Positions 34,809 to 45,799 of a DNA stretch of 64,000 bases are shown piece after piece. How positions within the stretch are numbered: position 1 is the first letter of the stretch; each line of letters opens with the position of its first letter. Both the position numbers and the translations under genes were made by a program. The notes beneath the pieces are model-generated. The model saw only the letters and a list, made by a program, of their open reading frames with translations, did no database searches and was not told the origin of the DNA. The stretch is from Carettochelys insculpta (taxonomy: Eukaryota > Chordata > Testudines > Carettochelyidae), in the NCBI RefSeq assembly GCF_033958435.1, contig NC_134145.1:32763501-32827500 (forward strand), written 5' to 3'.

Positions 34809-35659
34809 CTGAAAAAAATGAAAAATGCTATTTTATATAGTAATTCCTAATCCCAAATTATTACTTTCAACAACTGTCTTATGACAAGTAAATATAAAGC
34901 ATAAGTAATTTTTAACTAGAGATTTAACTAGAAATAAGCATTTTTTCAGTAAGTTGTTAATGTTTTCAACAATAGTCAATTTTATTTCTCTTCAGGTGGT
35001 CAGATATTTGAAAACTGCTTAGTTGAATTTATACAAACAATATAAACAAATAATAGAAACAATAAAGTATAAAATATTTGAGAATGGCAATTTCATTGCT
35101 AAGTTATAGAATTGAAGAAAGGTAGATCAAGGGCCAGTTCCTGCCAGCTTTATTCAGGAAAAATGCTGACAGACAGTAAATAACTAAAGTGGACACACAA
35201 CTGAATAAACAGCATGGTACTGAAATAAAACAAGTTTCCATGCGAGAAACTCCTTTGACTACCCAAAAAAGTCTTTTAAGCAAATAACAGAAATACCCGT
35301 GAAATCTCTTTTTTGGGGGCAATATATAACTAAATTCACTCAAGGGGAGCCACTTGTCTCCAAAATTTTCTGGGAAAATATATGGTCCCTGAACTGATTT
35401 AGCAAAACACCTTCTTAGAGTCAGGAAAAGAACAGGCAGTCTTCTGTGATGTACTAGACTAAAGAATGAACTAGTAGAAATTTCCGGAAAAAAAAATTCA
35501 CAGTTAGTATTCCAAATTCCTCAGTCTCCCCTTCTGGGATTTGAGAGTCAGGACTTAGATTCCAAATCAGGAGATTCCTCCTTGAAACTGGAATGACTTA
35601 CTGGAATGAATACAAACAACTTTAAACAGAAAAGTTTACTGGGGAAAATTTGAGGTTAT

Positions 35660-36012
35660 TTACCGTAAACGACAGATGGCTGTTTCTGTAACTGGTGTTC
35701 TTTGAGATGTGTGGCTCATGTCCTTTCAACATAGGTGTGTGTACTCACTACATGTGCAGGCACCAGAAGACTTTTCCCTCACCAGTACCCATAGAGGAGA
35801 CAGCCTAGATGACCCCTGGAGTGGTGTGGCCTCTCCTCAGTTCCTTCTTTAAAGAAACTGTGATGGGGGTAGGAGGGAGGGAGGCTGAATGGACATGAGC
35901 AACACATCTCGAAGAACACTAGTTACGGAAATGGACAACTGCCTTTTCTTTGAGTGACTGCTCATGTTCATTCAATATAGGTGACTCCAAGCAATGTCAA
36001 AAGAGGTGAGAG
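35660..36012. mobile_element. DIRS-like terminal repeat pair (left part)
   Basis: The text CTGTAACTGGTGTTCTTTGAGATGTG at about 35689 returns inverted at 35896-35930 as GACATGAGCAACACATCTCG. This is the same terminus arrangement as at 7645-8160. The element continues after the LINE at 39129. Confidence 0.65.
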
Positions 36013-36091
36013 GAGTTTAATTAGTAGTAGTAGGCATCTTTCAGTCTACGTAGACTATGGATCGCGCCCTTCGTAGTTCCATTTGGGATCA

Positions 36092-37720
36092 TCATTTGCA
36101 GCATCGACTGTGACTGTGAAGGCCCACGCGAGAGTGACAGTGCTTGCTGCATCTGTTGCATGTATAGTGGGTGTCTGGCAGGCCCTTACTGTGCTTTCTG
36201 TGGGCTCGCTTCTCCTCTGCTAGCTGTCTGATCCTCATCTCACCCTTCTGAAGGCCCTTGTGTAGTTCCTGCCTCCATCTGCTGCGATTGTCTGCCAGCT
36301 CCTCCCAACTGTCCGGCTCGATGTTTACCTCCCTGAGGTCCCTCTTGCAAACATCTGTGTAGCGCAACTGGGGGCATCCGGGAGGTCTTTTGGCAGAGGC
36401 TAGCTCACCATACAGGATGTCTTTTGGGATCCTTCCATCATTCATCCTGTGGACGTGGCCAAGCCAGTGGAGCCGTCGCTGCCTGAGGAGGGTGTGCATA
36501 GTTGGGATTCCAGCTTGCTCAAGGACGGCGGTGTTGGGCACTCTGTCCTTCCATGATAGTCCAAGGATGCGCCTGAGGCAGCGCAAGTGGAAGATGTTCA
36601 GCCTCTTTTCCTGGAGGGTGTACAGGGTCCAAGACTCACTGCCGTAAAGGAGAGTGCTGAGGATGCAAGCTCTGTAGACTTGTATTTTGGTGTGGGTGTA
36701 CAACCTGATGTTATTCCACACTCTCTTGCTGAATCTGGACAGAGTTGTGGCTGCTTTTCCGAGCCTCCTATTTAGCTCAGTCTCCAATGATAGGGTGTCA
36801 GTGATGGTGAACCTGAGGTAAATGAACTCGTGGACGACCTCTAACGTATAGTTGTCAATGCTGATTGATGGAGGTTCAGCAACGTCCTGACCAAGTACGT
36901 TTGTCTTCTTTAGGCTGATGGAAAGCCCAAAGTCCTTGCATGCTTTGGAGAACTGATCCAGCAGTTTCTGAAGCTGATCTTCTGTGTGTGACACTGCAGC
37001 AGCGTCATCTGCGAACAGCATATCTCTGATGAGGACTTCCCACACCTTAGACTTAGCTTTCAGCCTTGCAAGATTAAACAGTTTCCCATCAGATCTTGTG
37101 CGCAAAAAGATGCCCTCTGTTGAAGATCCAAAGGCATGCTTCAGGAGGAGCGCAAAGAAGATCCCGAACAATGTAGGAGCAAGCATGCATCCTTGTTTGA
37201 TGCCGCTCCTGATGCTGAAAACATCCGACAGTGTGCCGTCATATTGGATGGTTCCTCTCATGTCTTCGTGGAAAGACTGGATCATCTTGAGTAACCATGG
37301 TGGACAGCCTATCTTGTGGAGCAGTTTGAACAGTCCATCACTGCTGACCAAGTCGAAGGCCTTGGTCAGGTTGATGAAGACAATATAGAGTGGCTTCCTC
37401 TGCTCCCTGCATTTCTTCTGCAGCTGCCTCAGAGAGAAGACCATGTCAATGGTAGATCTCTCCGTGCGGAATCCGCACTGGGATTCAGGATACACCCTCT
37501 CAGCAATCTTCTGGAGTCTGCCAAGGATGATGCGAGTGAACAGTTTACCAGTGATGCTTAGGAGGGAGATTCCATAGTAACTGTTGCAGTCGATTCTGTC
37601 TCCTTTGTTCTTATAAAAGGTTACAATGTTAGCATCGTGCATATCCTGTGGAACCTCTCCATCTCTCCAGCACAGGCACAGTAGCTCATGTAAGGTTCCA
37701 GGAGGGTGTCTGTGGCACAC
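36092..37720 (-). pseudogene. LINE reverse transcriptase with C-terminal zinc finger
   Basis: An uninterrupted 542-codon stretch. It has YYGISLLSITGKLFTRII (RT fingers), FRTERSTIDMVF, FINLTKAFDLV (first catalytic block, with N where D is usual), GIKQGCMLAPTLF and LFADDAAAVSH (FADD catalytic box). A thumb and KLGKAATTLSRF-like region follows. The end, YTCNRCSKHCHSRVGLHSHS then RCC, is a C2H2-like finger. The N-terminal part of RT is in another frame upstream, with a shift near 37690-37720, so the protein is broken. Confidence 0.9.
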
Positions 37721-39110
37721 TTGATTACCTCTGGTGGCATATCATCCTGGTCTGGGGCCTTTCCTACTGCAATACTGTAGATGGCTTTCTTCAGTTCTTC
37801 CACAGTTGGTTCCTGATTCAGTTCGTCCATTACTGGTAGGAGCTTGATGGTATTGAGGGCTGTAACAACCACAGTGTTCTTGCGTGAGTACAGCTTGGAG
37901 TAGTGCTCGACCCAGCGCTCCATCTCTTTGGCTTTGTCAGTGATGACTTCACCAGATTTGGATTTCAGAGGTGCCATCTTGTTCTGGGTGGGTCCTAATG
38001 CCTTCTTGATGCTCTCGTACATTCCTCTGAGATTACCAGAGTCAGCACTGGTCTGGATGCTGCTGCATAACTCGAGTCCGTAGTTGTTGGCACAGCGCCT
38101 GGCTGTCTGCTGTACTGTTTTTCTGTCTGCTCTGAGTGCTTGCAGGGTACTCTGGCTCGGTGAGCGTTTGTGCTCCAGGAGTGCAGCGTGCTTCTTTTCG
38201 ATGGCTGGAATCATCTCATTGGAGTTAGCTTCGAACCAGTCATTTGTTTCTAGCTCTTCTTTCAAACACCTACCAGGCTGTGTTGTAAATAGTATCCCTC
38301 AGATGCAGCCATCTGGATGTCACATCGGCACCCCCAGGGCTCCTGCGCAGATTCTCCTTGAGAGTCTCTCTGAACTTTTTGGCTGTCTCTGAGTTTGCCA
38401 TCTTTCTGGCATCAATGCGGGGCCTTCCAGTTGTTTTAGAGTGGTACAGCTTCTTGGGTGTCACCCTGAGTTTGGTGCAAACTAGCGAGTCATCTGTATC
38501 GCAGTCAACACTATGATAGCTGCGTGTCAGAAGGATGTTTTTGAAGTTATCACGTCTAGTGATGATCACGTCTAGTTGATGCCAGTTTTTCGAGTGTGGT
38601 GTCTCAGTGACACTCTGTGCTGTGGCTTGGTTTGGAAAAATGTGTTTGTGATGCACAGATTGTGGCATGTGCAAAGGTCGAGAAGACACTGTCCATTTTC
38701 ATTCATTTTTCCCACATCGAAGTGGCCTAAGCACGAAGGCCATGAGTCACGATCGGCTCCAACTCTTGCATTGAAGTCACCCAAAATGTACACTTGTTCG
38801 TGAGCAGGTATTTGCGCTATGGCAGCACTAAGCACGTCACAGAACTCGTCTTTTACTTCTGGTGTGGTGTACAGGGTTGAGCGTAAGCGCTGATCAGGTG
38901 GACAGGACCAGCGCAAGTTTGAAGTATGACCTGAAGGAGTCTTTCTGATCTGCCCATGACTAATTCCACCATTTGTAGAAGGGTGTTTCTGATGGCAAAG
39001 CCAACACCATGCTCCCTGGGTTCTTCTTGGGCTTTACCCTGTCAGAAAAAGGTGTAGTCCTTTTCCCTTAGAGATCCCGAAGCTGCGAGTCGCGTCTCTT
39101 GCAGAGCAGC
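37690..39110 (-). pseudogene. LINE AP-endonuclease and RT N-terminal part, broken
   Basis: Frames in order from 39110: DIAALQETR, an internal stop, GVGFAIRNTLLQMV, VYILGDFNARVGADR (endonuclease core with the Asp/Asn pair), NWHQLDVIITRR, a degraded SDHxLV box (CDTDDSLVC), and finally VEELKKAIYSIAVGKAPDQD, the linker to RT. At least one stop and two frameshifts (near 38265 and 37700) inactivate it. Confidence 0.85.
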
Positions 39111-39128
39111 AATGTCAGAGTTTAATTA

Positions 39129-39390
39129 AGAACATGCTAATTGCAAGACAGCCCTCCCAAAGCTTGTGTCATTCCTCCCCTGCTGCACGATGATGTAAGG
39201 GGACATAAATGTGTGGACTGATGACCATGTAGCAGCCTTACAGATATCTTGAGTGGGGACATGAGCAAGGAAGGCCATAAAGAGGCTGGACCACAAGTGG
39301 AGGGAGCCCTAATAAGAACAGACAGCTGAACTCCTGGTAACTCATAGAAAAAACAGATGAAATTTGATGATCCACCTGGAAATTCTCTGA
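39129..39390. mobile_element. DIRS-like remnant (right part)
   Basis: Continues the element at 35660-36012 after the LINE. GATGATGTAAGGGGACATAA and ACCATGTAGCAGCCTTACAG resemble text at 46400-46470 in the copy at 45800. Ends against a MITE. Confidence 0.5.
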
Positions 39391-39861
39391 GGCTGTGGCC
39401 GCACTAGCATCTCATTTAGAAAATTATTTTGAAATAAGGGGCAATTTCAAAATGAGCAGGAGAGCAACTACACAGCAATTGCTCATTTTGAAATTAATTT
39501 CGAAACTAAAAGGCATTCATTTTGAAATGGTTATTCCACTCCCATTTTGGGAATAACGCCTCCTTTCACTGTTAATTTCGACATTAAATGTGTGTCGCCA
39601 CTCCCTGGCTGCCATTTTGAAATGAAAAGTCCTCCACAGAGCTGGACCCTTCCACCCTTTATTTAATAGGAAGAAGGTTCTTTGGGATGGGTGTACTTTC
39701 GAAAGAGCAGTGTCTACACTGGATTTCTTCTTTCAAAGGAAGCCATTTTGAAATAAGAATATGCAAATGAGGTGTCAGATAAGCAAATCTGTACCCCATT
39801 TGCATTTAACTCATTTGCATACTTCTTTCAAAAGAGGAATGCAAGTGTAGATGCACTCTTA
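39391..39861. mobile_element. TTCGAAA-rich MITE
   Basis: Begins GGCTGTGGCCGCACTAGC and ends GTGTAGATGCACTC, roughly inverted. Rich in TTTTGAAAT and TTTCGAAA words on both strands. No coding sequence. A second MITE is inserted at its right end. Confidence 0.55.
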
Positions 39862-40316
39862 GGCCATTTCTACACAAGCCACTTCCTTTGGAAGTGGAAT
39901 GCTAATACATGGAGCGAAAGATGCTAATGAGGTGCAGATGCAAATTCCCTGTGCCTCATTAGCATAACATCACGTGATTTTGAGTCCGGAAGACCGTTCT
40001 TCCAGACTCCAAAATGCTGCGTAGAAGTGCGGCCCCAGGGGTCTTCCAGAAGGAAGTCCTTCTTCCGGAGGCCCCTTCTTCCCAAAAATTTTCAGAAAGA
40101 AGGGGCCTCCGGAAGAAGGACTTCCTTCTGGAAGCTCCCCCCGGGCCGCGCTTTTACATGGCGTTTTGGAGTCCGGAAGAATGGTCTTCCAGACTCCAAA
40201 TCATGTGACGTTATGCTAATGAGGCATGGGGAATTCGCATCCGTGCCTCATTAGCATCTTTCGCTCCATGTATTAGCATGCCACTTTCAAAGGAAGTGGC
40301 CTGTGTAGAAACGGCC
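39862..40316. mobile_element. Palindromic Harbinger-type MITE with TTA duplication
   Basis: 455 bp flanked by TTA at 39859-39861 and 40317-40319. The two halves are near-complete reverse complements: GGCCATTTCTACACAAGCCA at the left and GGAAGTGGCCTGTGTAGAAA then CGGCC at the right, with GCTAATGAGG and GAGTCCGGAAGA pieces mirrored further in. It would form a long hairpin. Confidence 0.88.
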
Positions 40317-40319
40317 TTA

Positions 40320-41145
40320 GAGAATATAGTGAATTGTTTTAAAAAGAGAGGGTGTCCCCCAAAGGTATAAACTGTAGCAGAAGGTTGGTATACATTCTGC
40401 AGGACTGTGCACTACCATGCTTCCCATCTGCCATACAACACCAAGAATCAGCTGCAGAGATCCAGGTAGAAAGATCAGATTTCAAGCAGTATCAGTCCTA
40501 TATTTATTTTATATATAATCTGCTGTTAGGTAAATAAATAAGTTATCTTACAAACTTTCCCAAATATCATTACTACATTTGTCACGATTATGTCATCATT
40601 GAAAGTAGCCCTGTGTGTGGATTTTCAATGAAAGAGACTGTCTATCATTGAGGAAAACAATTTTGCAATAGGACTGGGTTTTGTACGTTATTAGCAAAGC
40701 ACCAGAAAGTCAATATTTTGCAGGGTGCATCGCAAAATAGAAAAAGTTTAATTAAAATTTCAAATATCAATTGTTTCTGCAAAGAGAATAGATAATTAAA
40801 CTTTATATATAAACATTAAACTGATACTACAAGTTCTCTGTCAAAAAAAAAAAAGTTCCTTAAATGCTTTTTTCTAGGGCATGTTTGTTCTTATTCCAAG
40901 ATCAACATTTTCATTCTAGTTACTAGAATTCAATGATTCTGAATTAAGAATTCAATGACTCTTAAAGAATTTGTACTGCTCTGTCGAATAATTATCTTTT
41001 CAACAGTCTTTCCTACCATAAATTCCATAAATGAAAAAATGGAAGACTTACTTAGTCCCAAAAGCATATTTGCAAAATGTTTACAGTGAAGTTAAAGATG
41101 ACCTTTGACACATTATTATAATTATTGCTTCTATTTGAAACCTAC
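40320..41145. other. HFM1 intron sequence
   Basis: AT-rich, no recognised element. Confidence 0.5.
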
Positions 41146-41277
41146 CTATTTTTTCTAGCTGTTTGGATACATGCAGAGAGTTTTCCCACAGTTTGCATCT
41201 AAAACACTTAGCTAAAATCAAAGAGTTTAATAATGCAGAAAAATTGTTTTTACGTGATGCCAGAAAGTCACACAACC
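41146..41277 (-). CDS. HFM1: HFM1 exon w9: Sec63-like domain
   Basis: This 132-bp exon (acceptor CTTTTGTAG, donor ATAG|GTAGGT) encodes LLNSLILAKCFRCKLWENS and then LHVSKQLEKI. It is one of the best conserved parts of HFM1. Only 82 bp separate it from w8. The following intron is 6.3 kb and holds a DIRS remnant, a LINE and two MITEs. Confidence 0.95.
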
Positions 41278-41359
41278 CTACAAAAGAAAAAGTAATTAAT
41301 AATTTAATATAATACAATTTATTATTAAATATAACAAAATGCATTGAATCTTAACATAC

Positions 41360-41457
41360 ATTTAGTAACTCGCAAGCCATTTCTGAAAATTTTGCTTATA
41401 TCTTGCGTCAAAGTAAAGTCTTGAACAGGAATGCATCCTAATTGAGCCTGAATAAGA
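41360..41457 (-). CDS. HFM1: HFM1 exon w8: Sec63-like domain
   Basis: This 98-bp exon (acceptor CTTTTCAG, donor AAAT|GTATGT) encodes LIQAQLGCIPVQDFTLTQD and then ISKIFRNGLRVTK. The LIQAxLG and DFxLTxD features are typical of the Mer3/Hel308 Sec63-like helical bundle. It leaves one T that pairs with GG of w9 to encode Trp. Confidence 0.94.
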
Positions 41458-41509
41458 CTGAAAAGTAATATTTCTTAGTATATAACAATAGCAACCAAAA
41501 TACAGTAAA

Positions 41510-42215
41510 ACATGAGTCAGATGTTACCCTGGAAAGCACCACTGTTTGGGATCCCAACTTTATTTGGCCGCACAACCCTTTTAAATGTGAAAGAATTTTG
41601 CAGAACCCCGTTCCCAGGCTCTACCCTTCTCAACCCTTCATTTCCTGGTTATACCCACCTCAGCCCTCAAATCCAGCCCCAGTCCCCAGGCTTAACCCCT
41701 CTCAGACGCAAAGCCACCTCCCCACCCCCTGACGTAATCCCTATCAGCTGGAAACCTGCACTCCCATCCCCAGGATTAACTTGCCTCAGCGCCAGACCAG
41801 CCCCCAGGACTAACCCATCTGTGGTGTTGGCTGGTGAGCCTATGCAAGGTGGTCACATGTGCCCAGCAGAAGGAAGGCTGGCACAGAAGTGTTCTACTGT
41901 CAGGGCTGAGTCAGCCATGCTCACTGGAGGGCTGAGGCCACTCGGGTAGCCAGGGGCTCTCTGTAGCTCCCTGCCCTGCCCTGCTCTGCCACCACTGAAA
42001 TAATGGAAGTAAATGCAGTTGGTTTAACGGCTGGAACCCTCCCACCGCTCTGCTGGCCAGTAAACCAATCACATTTAGCGCTACTCTTTCAATAGTGGCA
42101 GGGCAGGTAGCTGCAGAGGAGTCAGCTATTTTAATGGAATTTTCTTGCGGAACCTTTATTTTCACTTTGGGGAACCCCAGGGTTCCATGGAACACCATTT
42201 GGGAAAAAATTATTT
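41510..42215. repeat. Unclassified interspersed repeat, hAT-like ends possible
   Basis: A C-rich stretch of about 0.7 kb between exons w7 and w8. It begins near CCACTGTTTGGGATCCC and ends near GGAACACCATTTGGGAAAA. The TTTGGGA words at both ends and the GGTTCCATGG piece are reminiscent of hAT elements, but the ends are not clearly inverted. Confidence 0.35.
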
Positions 42216-42306
42216 ATAGGCACAAATCTACACAATAAAAGTCAATAAGAGTTTGGATCAGGGCTTTCATTTTAAAGACAATGAGATGTGAACACAAAAT
42301 ATTTAC

Positions 42307-42354
42307 CAGTTTACTTTCATTTCTCTTGTTTTTATCTTCCCTTCCATTGGAAAC
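42307..42354 (-). CDS. HFM1: HFM1 exon w7 (48 bp)
   Basis: A short exon with acceptor TTGTACAG and donor CTG|GTAAAT. It encodes FPMEGKIKTREMKVNC split over the junctions. It lies only 90 bp from w6. Phases on both sides match. This piece is highly conserved in HFM1 orthologues. Confidence 0.9.
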
Positions 42355-42444
42355 CTGTACAATAAAACACACAGTTTTTTTGCTATGCATCTTAACTAAA
42401 AATTATACTTTTTTTCTGAACAGAAATACATTGATTTTTTATAC

Positions 42445-42551
42445 CTGATAGTTATCCTGTTCTTGTCTCTATTCAAAGTATTCAATATTTTTTTCTCACT
42501 TGTTCTTAACTTGATATCTGAAAATTCAGCGCAGCTGGATATCATTGTGAT
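42445..42551 (-). CDS. HFM1: HFM1 exon w6: Sec63-like domain
   Basis: This 107-bp exon runs from acceptor TTGTTACAG to donor CAG|GTATAA. It encodes ITMISSCAEFSDIKLRTSEK and then a stretch ending NRITI(R). In HFM1 this segment lies inside the Sec63-like domain. Starts in phase 0 and leaves two bases (AG), which combine with G of w7 to give Arg. Confidence 0.93.
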
Positions 42552-43418
42552 CTGTAACAATTTACCATTGTGTTATTAATTTCCTTGTTGCTTTCCTGTC
42601 CTTTTACCTTTTCTTACAGTTCCTTTGTCAAACACTATTATTGATACATCCCCATTTGCTTTAACACTATTTCAATACAAACATGATCAAGAAGATCTTG
42701 CTGATATGGGTCAGCTGTATTTTAGCTTCCTATGCTACGTTAGTAATTAAGTGAAAAGCAAAGTAACACTTTTGCACTGAACTAGGTTTACAAACACCTC
42801 TGTTGTAACTGTTAGAAGATTAATACTCCACTAGACTTTATTTAAAAAGCATATTGAACTGCTGATGGTTTAGGAAATGCAATATAAAACAGGAACAATT
42901 TTGGTTGATTGTCATATGTATATCTGCCTTTACTTTAGTTCCTCAGCCTTGAGTACTACTTCACAGGTCATCTGTTCTTGCTCATTTTTTCTCAAGAAAA
43001 CAGAATCTTGTTTGGGACATTATCATAACCTACAGGTCAACCAACTGTGATATAGCAGAGGATAAATGACTGAGGACAGGGAGAAAGAAAGTAGACACAA
43101 TCTCTCAAAAATAATGATTCTGTTTTCATGTAATTATCAGTGGTAAAAATAATGGCAGTAACAGCACAAGACAATACATTATGTTATATATAATCACAAT
43201 TGCTTCAAAATTTCTTCATGCAGAAGGATAAGGTGTCACAGTGCTAGGTAACTGAGGAAAGGAAAAGTTGGGAGAACAGAAAGACCAGAGAATGAAATCC
43301 TTGAAAAAATTATATAGTTATTCTTTTTGATGTAAACAGAAATTGTATGAACTATCTTCAATTCTGTATTAAATTTACAGACATATATACATATATATGC
43401 TAAGGAAAATTAAATTAC
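42552..43418. other. HFM1 intron w5-w6
   Basis: AT-rich; a short (AT)n tract at 43383-43399. Nothing else recognised. Confidence 0.5.
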
Positions 43419-43511
43419 CAGTTCAGATAAATGTTCTGTTCCATTAATGGTGGAAAACTTTTTCACTGTATCAAATGCAATATAGTACCAAGCCATTAGT
43501 TTTCCAGTCTC
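43419..43511 (-). CDS. HFM1: HFM1 exon w5: carries a one-base frame disruption
   Basis: This 93-bp exon (acceptor CATCTACAG, donor CTG|GTAATT) encodes LMAWYYIAFDTVKKF and then FSTINGTEHLSEL in Sec63-like helix sequence. Its downstream phase (0) fits w6. Its upstream phase does not fit w4: reading from w4 gives E-T-G-K, then the frame slips inside a run of five A (plus-strand T5 at 43500-43504), where four would restore E-T-G-K-L-M-A-W. No alternative AG acceptor repairs the frame. It is either a real one-base insertion or a homopolymer sequencing error. Confidence 0.9.
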
Positions 43512-44004
43512 TGTAGATGAAGATTAAAAAAATATTCAGTGTGCTTTTTAAGGCATGTGAGTACATTTTCTTTTTTTAAGCAATAGAACTGCACTCTTCT
43601 TTTCTTTATACTATTATACAGAGCTCACTGTCACCAGGCCATTTTTTGATCTGCAGGAGAATTTCCAGTGATTTAATAGGATTTGTACAGGGATACAGAT
43701 CCTAAGACCACAACTTCTATGATTTGCTAAAATAATTGCAGCTCAGATAATAAAATACTGAATATGTTAATTGTTGGTCATATTCTGCCTTAAGCTACAT
43801 CTGCAGAGTTCCACCAGAGGTTATTCTCAGGTACATGTGTGTACCTTTCTCCTGCAGTTTTCTGTTCGTTGCCCAAATCATCATGCCCCTTAGCATGTCT
43901 TATGATATACACATATCAAGAATAAGTTTAAACCTTATAATATAAAATATTTTAAATATGTTTTCAGTACTATAGTCTAAATTAGATTATGAAGTAAATG
44001 TTAC

Positions 44005-44085
44005 CTGTTGGTTTGAAATTAAATTCTTCATCCATCTTGATCAAATCAAGAGATGATAAATTGGTCAAATTCTTCAAACAAAGTT
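44005..44085 (-). CDS. HFM1: HFM1 exon w4: start of Sec63-like domain
   Basis: This 81-bp exon (acceptor CTGTACAG, donor CAACAG|GTAACA) encodes ELCLKNLTNLSSLDLIKMDE and then FNFKPT. This is the start of the Sec63-like domain shared by Hel308, Mer3 and Brr2 helicases. It leaves one base (G) that should join AG of exon w5 to make a Glu codon. Confidence 0.93.
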
Positions 44086-45799
44086 CTGTACAGCATGTGA
44101 AAAGAGAAATGTATCTTTAGAACACGCAGGAAAAATGTTTTGTGCTTGTACATGCCAAGTAAAAGATTATGGTCTAATTTATACCAGCATAAAACCCGAA
44201 TAATCCCACTTAACTTAATGGATGGCCTAAGCACATGATATTTTTCCCATTGAAGCCAATGGTAACAGTTCTTACTCAATTCACTAGGGCAGGCTCAGGC
44301 TCTACTAAACATTCCTTAAAAATCAACCAACTAAACTCAATTTAAAATGGTAGCAAAGTATGAAAGAAACTACCTGCAAGAAGTCTAAACTGTCAGTCTA
44401 ACCTCTGAAAGGGTAGAAAGTCCACTAGTAACCATTAAACACAATATTGTCACTAATTTTAACCACAAAGCAAAGCATGGTATTCAAATGCATGCATGGG
44501 TAAATGTTTAATGGTATGTGTATATTACAGGAACTGTACCTGCATTTATTACAATCATTACAAATTCAAATAAAACTACAGTCTCTAGCATTAGATATTT
44601 GAATAATGATGATCAAAGGGATTCCTTTGTTCTTACCTCTTTCAAAACCAAGAAAATTAAGTGCAAAAATGACATTAATACAAAGTTGAGATTTTTCAGT
44701 ACAAATGTCAGGAAACTCAAAATTGTAGTTGCCATAGCTACCACAAATCATACATACTGCATACACACTATATGTGCGTGTGCATCTAGTTATGAAGATA
44801 ATTATCATTAACAGAATATACATTACTGTAAAGATGCTGCATATGGGCAAGGAGGCTGAATTACAACATCTGTAAGAATAACAAAGCTGAAATTCCAGAT
44901 TTGTATGGTTAAAATCTTACCAAGTAATATTCTATTATAATACCTATTTTGCATTTCATATAACTTCTATGTTGAAGACAACATGCAAAAGCATAGCATA
45001 TTTGTTTCTACCATTTAAAGATTGCAGGGACTGACCCCTAAATCGTTGAGTTTCATCTAGGTAATTTGATGGCAGTGTCATAAACAGAGAAATATTATTA
45101 TTATTTAGAGTGCTAAATAAATGATTTTGAAGACTGCTGTATGATGACCTGAAAACTGCTGAATATAGGTGATCTTTTCGCATTTGCAGTCAGAGCCCAC
45201 TTGTCTAACAACAATAATGAATGTAAGATCTCTCAATCCCTTCATTGAATCTTATCTTATTTCTTGGAATTATTTTACGTATCTGCTGTTTATATAAATG
45301 TATAACCAAGCTTAGAACAATTTTAGAAAAGACCATACAAATAAAACAGATTTGAGATATAACTGGATAAAGTATGGAGAACTTTATGCAAATAAATCTT
45401 GCAAGGTGTTTAATATTTCTCTTGGCATACCTAAACAGAATCAATAAAACAAGTAATAAATGCCAAATTTCTAGACATAGAGCAGAATATGCAATAAAGG
45501 GCTTTGCTCCATGTGAAAAGTCTCATGCTGTTGTGGAATGTAATCCTCCATTTAAACTGGCCAGATTGTAAACATAGATAAATCACAGCCACTAGTATAG
45601 GTAATGTGAAAAAATAGCATATAAGGCCCACTGCTCTCCTCCCTATAACTCACTCGATACATGCCCACTGGCCATAAAATACTATTCCCTTGATCTGTAT
45701 AAATTTTTTCTCCCACCTTCCACACGGAGTTATGATGTCTGGTGCAAATTTCTCTAAAACTCAGGAGCAATATTAAGAACCCCTGCACATAAAGACAAG
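44086..45799. other. HFM1 intron w3-w4, proximal part
   Basis: AT-rich. A CR1-type fossil is possible around 44190-44275 (TCCCATTGAAGCCAATGG-like words, inverted). A minus-strand frame at 44566-44850 ends in a GTAAG-like site but shows no HFM1 similarity, and splice phase leaves no place for it. Confidence 0.45.

Larger units (their letters stand above)
36013..39128 (-). mobile_element. APE-type non-LTR retrotransposon, 3.1 kb, 5' truncated
   Basis: An 11-bp target duplication GAGTTTAATTA flanks it at 36013-36023 and 39118-39128. The minus-strand 3' end carries a short (CTA)n tail. Coding order is endonuclease, reverse transcriptase, then a C-terminal Cys/His finger. It inserted into a DIRS remnant within the HFM1 intron, in the same orientation as HFM1. 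The 5' end begins inside the endonuclease. It is of the Jockey/I/RTE-like group; exact clade not assigned. Confidence 0.92.

Noticed and set aside
44566..44850. Possible extra HFM1 exon, minus-strand frame ending near a GTAAG site
   Set aside because: Exons w3 and w4 already join in phase and sequence with nothing missing; no similarity to HFM1.
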